64,000 nucleotides of DNA, taken from JASHPR01 sp963833885. Lineage in GTDB: Bacteria > Actinomycetota > Actinomycetes > Streptosporangiales > Streptosporangiaceae. This document shows positions 43,572 through 51,227 of the stretch, piece after piece; position 1 is the stretch's first letter; the number at the start of each line of letters is the position of its first letter. A model generated the notes under the pieces. The model saw nothing but the letters and a program-made list of their open reading frames with translations. It was not told the DNA's origin and did no database searches. The DNA is taken from assembly GCA_963833885.1 (NCBI GenBank), contig CAWHZU010000027.1, positions 170,724-234,723 of the forward strand. The letters are read 5' to 3'. The position numbers and the translations under genes are program-made.

Positions 43572-43920
43572 TCCCGACGACCACCCGCCATGGACCCGTG
43601 GAACCCCGGACCCCGGCCCGACAGCCGGGCCACTGTCACGACCCCGGCTAAATCAAGATCACGAACGCGTAGGTGCGCCGGCTCGCAAGGTTCTGCTGCC
43701 GTGCCACTTTCGTGCCAGAACGGGCGGGGACCGGGGGTCACTGACGGTCACTTACGGGGCATCGCCGCGCCGCGAAGATCTCGGTGTTGCTGTTCCTGGC
43801 GTGGCCTGTTCCGGGAATCCTCTGGTCACGGCATGAATAGGCTCATAGCCGGGTGCGGGTGGACGGTTGGCAGAGGATCGTCTGCGCCGTTCTGCAGCAG
43901 GCAGGTGATGCAAGATCAGA
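43572..43920. other. Intergenic stretch without a supported gene
   Basis: 349 bases between the VOC palindrome and the end of the CDF-like gene. Frames are open by high GC only. No RNA fold or repeat was recognised. Confidence 0.35.
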
Positions 43921-44571
43921 TCAGCCCTCGGTGGCCAGAGCAGAGCGAAGTCGGCCGAGAGTCTTCCTGATCAGTGCCAGAGCGTGGTAGGCGACGACGA
44001 CAGCCACGGCCAGCGCCACGGCGGGGTCCAGCCAGTACCAGCCGCCGGTCGCCAAGATGACCCCGCCCGCCACGGCCACACCGGCTGCCGCCGCCGCGTC
44101 CGCGACGGTGTCGAGCAAGACCGCGGCGACCGACAGATCCCGCTCCGTGCCACGACTGTCACCGGAGTCGCCCCGCAGCACGAGCGCACCAGCGGTCATT
44201 ACCACGGCCGCGATACCACTGATCACGAGCACGGGGAGACCACTGACCTGGGAGCTGCGGGTGAGGAGCCGGCTGATTGCGGCGATGGCGACGAGCAATT
44301 CAAGGGTGAGCAGCCACCCCCCGTTGATCAGGGCGGCGACGCTGGTCGCGTTCGGGTGGCGCCTTTGCCCGGCGCGGCTTGCACCGCCTGACGACAGCCG
44401 AATCGCCAGCAGCGCCACGCCCACGCCCGCGGCATCGAGAAGATAGTCACCGCCTTCAGCCAGGACCGCAAGCGAATGGGCCGTCACGCCCACCATGACC
44501 AGACCGAGCACAAGCGCGAGGTTGAGGGCAAGAACCACGGCCAGGCGCTGCGTCCGAGACACCCGTCGCAC
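43921..44571 (-). CDS. Cation-diffusion-facilitator-like membrane protein, short form
   Basis: A 216-residue protein with about six helices. HSLAVLAEGGDYLLDAAGVG matches the CDF helix-2 metal site, with Asp where many members have His (H-x3-D), and LDTVADAAAAAG is the helix-5 counterpart (D-x3-D). The C-terminal cytosolic domain of normal CDF transporters (about 80 residues) is absent; the chain ends right after helix 6. It should export Zn, Co or Mn if functional. It is divergent from the kinase gene. Confidence 0.82.
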   Translation of the reverse strand: MRRVSRTQRLAVVLALNLALVLGLVMVGVTAHSLAVLAEGGDYLLDAAGVGVALLAIRLSSGGASRAGQRRHPNATSVAALINGGWLLTLELLVAIAAISRLLTRSSQVSGLPVLVISGIAAVVMTAGALVLRGDSGDSRGTERDLSVAAVLLDTVADAAAAAGVAVAGGVILATGGWYWLDPAVALAVAVVVAYHALALIRKTLGRLRSALATEG

Positions 44572-44743
44572 TCCTCATGACCGGCCTGCAAGCGATGGCC
44601 AGCTCCCGCCTGCCCGGCAATCATACGGGCGAGTGCGGGTCCGACGCTCACGGCTGCAGCCGCGTTCTGGCTAGCTGTCCACCAGGTTCACCGTGGTGGA
44701 TTGGTGCGAGAAGGTAGCCCCTTGAATGGAATGGAGCAGATAA

Positions 44744-46525
44744 TTGGCCCAGCCGATTGGAGATGAATCGATGGGCGATGAATCGGTGTCGGCAGCCTTG
44801 GCTGCACGAGACGGCACTGTGATCGCGGGCAGATACCGGCTCGCCCATCTTTTGGGTGAAGGTGATCGCAAGCGCACCTATTTGGCCGAGGACACGCTCT
44901 TGGCCGGACGGCAGGTGGCGCTGGCCCTCGTCAAGCCGGAAGCGGCGGGCTCAGATCCTCATGGCACCATGAGGGAAGTCGCAGCTATCTGCCGGATAGG
45001 CAACCACGACAACATCGTGACCTTGTACGACCAAGGGACCGCAGAGGGGACTGAATATCTCGTCTTCGAGTACCTGAGCGGCGGTGACCTGCGGGACTAC
45101 CTGGCTGAGCGCAAGCGGAAACACGAGCCGCTATCCGCCGACGAGGTACGCAAGCTCGGCAGGCAACTGGCGCGGGCGCTGATGCAGGTGCACAACAGTG
45201 GCCTGCTGCACCGCGATGTCGCCCCTGCCAACATCTGGCTCGATGAGCGCGGCGTGCCTCATCTCGGCGACTTCGACTCCGCGATCCCCAAGAGCTCCGC
45301 AGGTGAGACGGCGCTGCCGCCTACCACGGAGGCGTATGCGGCGCCCGAGCAGATCGCCGGAGAGCTCATCGACGAGCGAACCGACCTGTACTCGCTGGGA
45401 GCGGTGCTCTACGAAGCCCTCACCGGAGAATCGCCCCGCAAAGCCCGCAAGATGGTGGTAGCGCCGAAGGCTATCAGGCCAGACACGCCCCAGGACCTCA
45501 GCGCAATCATCGGCAAGCTCATGGCAGTGCGCCCAGAGGACAGGCCTGCCAGCGCGGAGCAGTTGCTCGAGGCACTCAAGCCGCCCTCTGCCCAGCGCCG
45601 GCCGGAGAATCTTTTCCCGTGGGCAGAAAGCTTGCCGTTTCCGCTGGCCTCGATCTTGTGGCAATACGACGCTGAATCGGATCCCCGACCGAAGGTCGAT
45701 CACCTGCTCAACTTCTTCGAGGCGCTGGCCCAGTTCCGCGCCATCTTCCTGCTGAGCGGTTTCATGACCGACCACGTTTTGCTTGACGGCTACAAGCCAG
45801 CTTGGTTTGGGCCAGGTGGTGGCTCCCGTCCAATGGATCTCGAGACAGCCCCCGGCTTCGGAGTGTGGGTGGAGCTTTCGGAGCGTCTATCCCAGACGGC
45901 ACGGTCGATGCTGGCCGAGCAAGAAAGCGCTGAACGTTGTTACGCACTGTTCGCTGCGCAAGACCGGGAACTCGTCAACGCGATGACGATGAGAGAGCTC
46001 AGCGGGCTCTTGCTTCAAGCGCGTGACCGCCGGAACGCCGCAGCACACGGCGGTATTTTGGCTCGGCAAGCATTGGAGGAAGAACTTCGCATCCTTGCCG
46101 CATTACTCGCCAAAACGCAGAACTTGCTCAGTACGGCCTTTGAGACGTGGACTCTGCTGCGGCCGGGGCCGGCAATGTATGACGACGAAATCTTCGATCT
46201 GACGGCCACAATTCTTACAGGGGCAAACCCGGCGTTTCGCAAGGCACATATTCAAGTCCGCGACCCGCTGAGTGCCCGCAGGCTTTACCTGCTCAATGGA
46301 ACCAGCCTTCATGCCTTGAAGCTCGTCCCCCTGCTTCAGGTCATGCCTGGACCCAAAACCGGCGAGGACACCTGCTACTTCTACAGTCGCATCGAACCGA
46401 ACGGGGCGGTCCGATGGATCTCCTATTACTCGGTCGCGGAGCCCGAATTCACCCTTGATGACCCAGAAGTCGTCAAGTTTCTCGCCGAGGTGAAGGCGCC
46501 TTCAGCTGGCTCATCGGGAGGCTGA
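44744..46525 (+). CDS. Ser/Thr protein kinase fused to HEPN-like domain
   Basis: A 593-residue cytosolic protein with no membrane helix. The kinase domain (about 28-285) has a glycine loop (LLGEGDRKRTYLAED), K64, catalytic H156-R-D158 (LLHRDVAPANIW), D176-F-D178 in place of DFG, and YAAPEQIAGE. The C-terminal part has a helical section ending with R430-N-A-A-A-H435 (RRNAAAHGG), the R-N-x3-H signature of HEPN ribonucleases. The last 110 residues form an unidentified domain. TTG 44744 is preceded by ggag. A kinase controlling an RNase is one reading, for example in phage defence; substrate unknown. Confidence 0.85.
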   Translation: MAQPIGDESMGDESVSAALAARDGTVIAGRYRLAHLLGEGDRKRTYLAEDTLLAGRQVALALVKPEAAGSDPHGTMREVAAICRIGNHDNIVTLYDQGTAEGTEYLVFEYLSGGDLRDYLAERKRKHEPLSADEVRKLGRQLARALMQVHNSGLLHRDVAPANIWLDERGVPHLGDFDSAIPKSSAGETALPPTTEAYAAPEQIAGELIDERTDLYSLGAVLYEALTGESPRKARKMVVAPKAIRPDTPQDLSAIIGKLMAVRPEDRPASAEQLLEALKPPSAQRRPENLFPWAESLPFPLASILWQYDAESDPRPKVDHLLNFFEALAQFRAIFLLSGFMTDHVLLDGYKPAWFGPGGGSRPMDLETAPGFGVWVELSERLSQTARSMLAEQESAERCYALFAAQDRELVNAMTMRELSGLLLQARDRRNAAAHGGILARQALEEELRILAALLAKTQNLLSTAFETWTLLRPGPAMYDDEIFDLTATILTGANPAFRKAHIQVRDPLSARRLYLLNGTSLHALKLVPLLQVMPGPKTGEDTCYFYSRIEPNGAVRWISYYSVAEPEFTLDDPEVVKFLAEVKAPSAGSSGG

Positions 46526-46706
46526 CCGCTCACGGTGCTCCGCCTCGGCATGATTCGCAGTCCTGCGGCTCCCCCAGTCCAACCATGACCGGCGACAGTG
46601 AAACCCGAACACACTCGCATGTCCCCTGAACTACGGAGACTCCCGCCATTGTTCAGTTAACACGCAAGGTCGGGCGTCTCCTGCGGGTGAGCCGGGGACT
46701 TTCACG

Positions 46707-47292
46707 TCACCAGCGGCCGGTCGGCACGACGATGTCCCCCATCGTTTCCGTCAGGGTCAGACTGTGCTGACGAGCCGTCATCGCGGCGGCAAAAGCGTCT
46801 CGTTGATCATGGTTCGTGCGCGCGGGCACGCTATCAAGGCCGAGGGCTGCCAATCCCTGCCGAGTCCAGGCCGCGCGGGTTCGGGGGCTTCGCTTGCCAT
46901 GCCAGCGAGTCCATGAGGCAGTCGGGAAGACCTCAATGACCTCAACGTCATGAGCCGCGAGCGCGTCGAACAGAGCAAGTCCCTCGAGGATCCAGGCGTA
47001 GTAGGCACTCGCGTAAAACATGCCTTGCGTCGGGCGTCCAGCGGATACCACAGATCGACCTGGCGAGCTGGAGCTCGCCGTCGCGGGCGGTCCGTCCCTC
47101 GGGTGCGCAGCAGCACGGGCTGTCGATCGCGATGACTGTCGGCCGATTCTCCATGGCAAGGTCAACGACCTGCGTGCGCGACAAGTGGCTCTGGAGCGCC
47201 AGAACCCGGCGCTCATCGATGACCGCGACGTCGAAGCCCTTGCCCTTTCCGCCCACATCAACGCCTACCCACGCAGCCACGTGACAAAGCAT
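46707..47292 (-). pseudogene. DUF429-family gene, frameshifted
   Basis: The N-terminal half from the ATG at 47292 (AAWVGVDVGGKGKGFDVAVI, RPTVIAIDSPCCCAPEGRTA, ICGIRWTPD) and the C-terminal half (YYAWILEGLALFDALAAHDV, EVIEVFPTASWTRWHGK, RDAFAAAMTARQ) of a DUF429 RNase-H-like protein are in different frames that switch near 47025. Either a one-base loss inactivated it or the sequence has an error. DUF429 function is unknown; G-V-D and D-S-P acid residues are intact. Confidence 0.75.
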
Positions 47293-47554
47293 GCCCTGCT
47301 CCAGTATCGCCCGCACCCTGACCGGGGGCGCAGGTTCAGACAGGTCCGAGGCTGCCTCGGCGTCGCCACCGCCACTGTCGAGCATGACTGCAACGGACAG
47401 CCGCCCAAGTATGGCCCGGCCGGCGGCAAAAGCGGACACGCCGAGGACTGCGGTACTAGCGTGCGATCACGCTCAGCCCTGGCGATGAATAAACATACGG
47501 CTCTTGAGTACAAGGAGCCGACCGCTTTCAGGGCCGCCTGTCGTGCCGCAGATT

Positions 47555-47938
47555 TTATTGGTTGCGCTTCGGCTGACGGGGGGCGGCACTCTTGCGGCGC
47601 GGGGTCGGCTGCCCGTCGCGTGGCGCGCGGTCATACTCCTGGATGAGGTGAGCAGGCAGTCGGCCATGCGCGGCCACCGTGAAGCCCTGCTGTTCGGCCC
47701 ATGCACGGATCTGACGGCTACGGTCGCGGCTGGCTGCCGACCTGGCAGCCGAGCGATCGCGAGTCGGTCGAACCGATCTCGCACGCTTTATGAACGCCGC
47801 TAGTTGCTTGCGGAAGGTGGCCGCGTGCTTGGCATTCAAATCTATTTGGTAGTCCCGGCCGTCCACGCCGAACAGAACAGTTTCATCGGCTGGACCGCCA
47901 GTCAGGTCGTCCTCGAGTTGCACATCGAGCCTTTGCAT
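47555..47938 (-). CDS. Lsr2-like nucleoid-associated protein
   Basis: A 127-residue Lsr2 homologue. N-terminal dimerisation domain MQRLDVQLEDDLTGGPADET and YQIDLNAKHAATFRKQLAAF; C-terminal AT-hook-like DNA-binding domain SRQIRAWAEQQGFTVAAHGR, then LPAHLIQEYDRA. The central basic linker (RSVRPTRDRSAARSAASRD) and tail are more Arg-rich than usual. Lsr2 silences AT-rich foreign DNA, so an island-borne copy may silence the island or compete with the chromosomal protein. ATG 47938 fits the family start. Confidence 0.9.
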   Translation of the reverse strand: MQRLDVQLEDDLTGGPADETVLFGVDGRDYQIDLNAKHAATFRKQLAAFIKRARSVRPTRDRSAARSAASRDRSRQIRAWAEQQGFTVAAHGRLPAHLIQEYDRAPRDGQPTPRRKSAAPRQPKRNQ

Positions 47939-47971
47939 CTTCTGCCAATTCCCGCAGATATCACATGGCAA

Positions 47972-48271
47972 CCGCAGTTATTCGTGGTTTTTACGCATCT
48001 ACTGCTGCGAGTGAGCGGCCGGTCGTGTCCATGCTGGATCGCTGTGCGCGGGAGGAGCCTCCCGGCTGCGGCCTTCCCAAAGACGCCGGATTTGAATCAC
48101 GCTGGAGCGATCTGAAACATCCGCCCTGTGGGCTATAAATCCGGGGATGCGTTTGAAGGACTATCCCCAATCTTCCCGGCCGGACGCCAGCGCACAGCTT
48201 GCACCGCTCGTGTTTCGCGCTTCGCAACTGCGGCGACGGGCTTGCTCGCCTCGTGCGGCGGCTTCGGGGTG
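47972..48271. other. Region upstream of the Lsr2-like gene
   Basis: About 300 bases without a supported gene. It holds the promoter side of the Lsr2-like gene on the minus strand and the end of the broken zinc-finger-like gene. Nothing recognisable otherwise. Confidence 0.35.
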
Positions 48272-48441
48272 TTACCGGGGCAGGATGCCAAGCGCCCGGG
48301 GATGGGCCCGGCGGTAGTGCTCGGTCAAGACCTCGCTGAGGGTACCGGGGCGAAGGCGACCGTGCCGTGGCAGATCTGGCAGCGTGTGACGGGAAAGTGG
48401 GTAACGGTGACGGGGAAGCGGCGGGACTGTGAAGTGCTCAT
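48272..48441 (-). pseudogene. Small CxxC...H zinc-finger-like gene, frameshifted
   Basis: From ATG 48441 one frame reads FPVTVTHFPVTRCQICHGTV and the next frame continues GTLSEVLTEHYRRAHPRALG to the stop at 48272; together they give a C-x2-C...H-x4-H pattern. The join is within GCCCCGGTACC near 48345. I recognise such 50-60 residue proteins from actinobacterial mobile elements. With the shift it should be inactive. Confidence 0.45.
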
Positions 48442-48578
48442 CAACGCCCATGATGCCAGGTCGGCGGCAATGACCGCGCCCTCTGTGCAACGCACACGCC
48501 ATGCGGCAGAAGAGGACGGGCAGAGAAGCCCGCGTGGACGAGCCAACGTGTCATGGCGGCCTCACCACGGCGTGGTAC

Positions 48579-48977
48579 TCATGCGGCGTAGAACTCATAT
48601 AGCGCCTTGACCTGCCTGGACCAGAACTCTAGCTTTTGCATGGCGGAGGCGTTTCGCTGAAGCAATCCCAGATCTTGCGCATAAGCGTAGAAGCCGCTAC
48701 CCGCGTCGTTGGCGCCCAAGTAGCTCACCAACGCTGAGATCATCAGTCCAGTCGTTGGCCGGTTCAGCTCCACGATCAGATAGAGCAAGTGACCCATTGC
48801 TGCGCGCTCGTCGGCTCGGCTGAAATCAAAACCAGGCAGCCCTGTACGCCGCATCAGAGTGGCATTGAGCTCGGTGTAGGAGGTGAGCTTTTCGAGTCGC
48901 GCTCGCTCGAGGAGGAACTCAAGCCCCGCCCGCGCCAGCTCATCCCAGGCCAGATCGTCGCGCCCGTATAGAGCCAC
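48579..48977 (-). CDS. Conserved-looking protein of unknown function (132 aa)
   Basis: A 132-residue soluble protein, mostly helical: WDELARAGLEFLLERARLEK, TSYTELNATLMRRTG, MGHLLYLIVELNRPTTGLMI and SYLGANDAGSGFYAYAQDLG. The regular alternation of hydrophobic residues and coherent codon usage support coding. I do not recognise the family. It lies between a degraded gene and the pentapeptide protein gene. Confidence 0.7.
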   Translation of the reverse strand: MALYGRDDLAWDELARAGLEFLLERARLEKLTSYTELNATLMRRTGLPGFDFSRADERAAMGHLLYLIVELNRPTTGLMISALVSYLGANDAGSGFYAYAQDLGLLQRNASAMQKLEFWSRQVKALYEFYAA

Positions 48978-49541
48978 AGCTACCTCCCAGCAAGACCAGC
49001 GGCACTCTAGAGACGCGCAACCTGCTGTCCGCGTTCACCGGCCGAACGGCGGCAGATGAGGAAGAGGCGCTCGTGGGCAGTGTTGTCTTGGGATGGCGTG
49101 CCAACCCAGGCGGGCATGACAACGATGCCTATGACCATGAGTGCTTGCTCGGTGGCGCATGCGCTTTTCGGAACCTAGAAGTCGAATCGGTCCTGCTGTC
49201 CTTGCACGGGCGCCAAGGGACCCGTGCCGTCTATAGCCAGGTAGAGATGCCGTGCTGGACGCGTTTGTGTACGTCTTCGACCATGGCGGCTTACGGAGGC
49301 ACCAGCAGCAGATAAAGCTAGTCAGGCGCGATGTTTGCCGCCACACTCGCATCAGGGATGTGCGCAACCTGGCCCGGGGGGAGGAACCATGCCCAACTCA
49401 CTCCACCCGCGAGCCGCCACAACCAGGAGCGATGACATGAATATGCCTCAGGTCCCGCGGCGGACAATCTCCGCTTAATACGCGCTGGTCAGGGCTGCGC
49501 CGGGACCACGGCTTATTGCCGGGTAAACATGCCGGAGCTAG
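48978..49541. other. Degraded stretch without a confident gene
   Basis: On the + strand two partial frames follow each other: one around 49040-49250 (VVLGWRANPGGHDNDAYDHE) and one at 49252-49440 (LDAFVYVFDHGGLRRHQQQI). They could be remains of one gene with a frame change near 49245, but no family is recognised, so no gene is called. Confidence 0.4.
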
Positions 49542-50933
49542 TTACCGGAATCGTCGGCGGACGCCGGCGCGCCTGAGTCGGGTCGAGCTTGGGTCTTTGA
49601 CCCATCCCTCCGGCGCGGGTGATTCCCTAGGCCACCTTGCGCGGGTTAGGTCCGCGTCGGTGAGATCCGCGCGGGTGAGGTCCGCGCGGGTGAGGTTCAC
49701 TTCGGTGAGGTGCGCGCCGAGGAGTTTCGCATCGGTGAGATCCGCGTGGGTGAGGTCGGCGCGGGTGAGGTCGGCGCGGGTGAGGTCCGCGCGGGTGAGG
49801 TCCGCGTCGGTGAGGTGCACGCCGAGGAGTTTCGCATCGGTGAGATCCGCGTGGGTGAGTTTCGCGTGGGCGAGGTCGGCGTGGGTGAGGTCGGCGCGGG
49901 TCAGATCCGCGTCGGTGAGGTCCACTTCGGTGAGGTGCGCGCCAAGGAGTTTCGCATCGGTGAGTTTCGCATCGGTGAGATCCGCGGCGGTGAGATCCGC
50001 GGCGGTGAGGTCCGCGGCGGTGAGGTCCGCGGCGGTGAGGTCCACTTGGGTGAGCTTCGCGCCGAGGAGTTTCGCGTCGGTGAGCTTCACGAAGGTAAGG
50101 CTCGCGTAGCTGAGGTCCGCGCCAGTGAGAGTGGCGCCATAGAGGTTCGCGTAGCTGAGTTCCGCGCCCGTGAGGTCCGCGCCGGTCAAGGCTGCCTCGA
50201 TGAATGACCATCCCATGAGGTTCTCGTCCCGGAGCCTCGCACGGCTGAGGTCCGCACGAGTAAGGTCGATGATGTTCTCACGGCCGCGTCTGGAGATTCG
50301 ACGTGCAACAACGGTTACGGCGGCTTGCACGTCGCCGGGCGTCGACAACGGCGCGGGGTTCGGGCCAGACGGCGGCGCATGCTCCCGGGAGTGCTCGCGC
50401 ACAAACGTCGTCAGGACTTCGATCACCGTGGGCTGGTCTCTGGCGGATGGCGGCGCATGCTCCCGGGAGTGCTCGCGCACAAACGTCGTCAGGACTTCGA
50501 TCACCGTAGGCTGGTCTCTGGCGGAGTCGCGGGCAATGCGCTCCAGCGCGTAGATGCCGCCGATACGCACGTCGATCTTGTCGTCACCCAGTTGCTCGAT
50601 CGCCTTGGTATAACGATCGGTAATCTGGCCCTCCTCGGTCAGCTTCGCTGCCCGCCATGTGTACCTCGTCGTCAGCGCCGCTGCCCCCACCAGTGCTACC
50701 GCCGCAACCAACGCAGCCCGTGCAGCGTTCTCAGCCCCCAACCGGGCGGTGGCTGTCACTCCTGCAGATGGATGACGGGTCAGTACCGATGGGAGCCACC
50801 AGATAGCGGCGACGAGCGTACTGAGAAGCACGATGAGTGCCAGCGCCCACAGCAACCGTGGCAGCACGCCGCTCTCCCACCAGCGCGAGACCCGCTTCCC
50901 CCCGCTCGACATCATGGACAAGACGCTATGCAT
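49542..50933 (-). CDS. Membrane-anchored pentapeptide-repeat protein
   Basis: A 463-residue protein. Two N-terminal membrane helices (LLWALALIVLLSTLVAAIWW and ALVAAVALVGAAALTTRYTW) precede a conserved linker (EGQITDRYTKAIEQLGDDKI, RIGGIYALERIARDS). A 26-residue segment (VIEVLTTFVREHSREHAPPS) is duplicated exactly in tandem. Residues about 225-440 are A(D/N)LXX pentapeptide repeats (LTRADLTHADLTDAKLLGAH), forming a right-handed beta-helix. Such proteins in actinobacteria are of unknown function; gyrase-protecting members lack the membrane part. Repeats form higher-order blocks of 105-120 bases. Confidence 0.9.
   Translation of the reverse strand: MHSVLSMMSSGGKRVSRWWESGVLPRLLWALALIVLLSTLVAAIWWLPSVLTRHPSAGVTATARLGAENAARAALVAAVALVGAAALTTRYTWRAAKLTEEGQITDRYTKAIEQLGDDKIDVRIGGIYALERIARDSARDQPTVIEVLTTFVREHSREHAPPSARDQPTVIEVLTTFVREHSREHAPPSGPNPAPLSTPGDVQAAVTVVARRISRRGRENIIDLTRADLSRARLRDENLMGWSFIEAALTGADLTGAELSYANLYGATLTGADLSYASLTFVKLTDAKLLGAKLTQVDLTAADLTAADLTAADLTAADLTDAKLTDAKLLGAHLTEVDLTDADLTRADLTHADLAHAKLTHADLTDAKLLGVHLTDADLTRADLTRADLTRADLTHADLTDAKLLGAHLTEVNLTRADLTRADLTDADLTRARWPRESPAPEGWVKDPSSTRLRRAGVRRRFR
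49707..50050 (-). repeat. Higher-order blocks of pentapeptide DNA
   Basis: Within the pentapeptide region a longer unit around TDAKLLGAHLTEVDLT recurs at 49707, 49812 and 49932, i.e. 105 and 120 bases apart (multiples of the 15-base pentapeptide unit). The blocks point to growth by duplication of whole segments rather than single pentapeptides. Confidence 0.7.
50371..50526 (-). repeat. Exact 78-base tandem duplication
   Basis: Two adjacent 78-base units starting at 50371 and 50449 are identical except for one base (gtgggctgg versus gtaggctgg). Being 26 codons long, the duplication keeps the frame of the pentapeptide protein. Confidence 0.9.
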
Positions 50934-51227
50934 ACTGGTCTCGGCAGGGGGCCGTTTTCCCAGGAAGCTCCGCGCGGATCAATATGGCGTGGCTAAGTTA
51001 GTTCACCCCGGTGTCCATGTCTCTACCTCGGTCGGCAGATGAGACAGGCCGTAGCAAGTTCACTCGTGTCCAGAGCTGGTTCACTGGATGGGACCGGGTA
51101 AGCCGATACAGCCGCTGTCCGATCCTCGCTACGCTAGGTGATAGTTCGCGCCGACCGTTCGCCACAGCCAGCAGGCCAGCAATCCGGGCGAGGGTATCCG
51201 GCCTTTCGCTGGGCGAGCCGGGGACGG
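50934..51227. other. Intergenic region upstream of the pentapeptide gene
   Basis: 294 bases between the pentapeptide start and the C-terminal piece of the integrase gene. No gene, RNA or repeat was recognised. Confidence 0.35.

Noticed and set aside
49710..50207. A repeat-rich + strand frame (GEVRAGEV-type)
   Set aside because: It is the antisense of the pentapeptide region; repeated character comes from the 15-base unit of the real gene.
50371..50526. CRISPR-like or phage repeat
   Set aside because: Two adjacent units with no spacer, in frame inside a protein gene: a simple tandem duplication.
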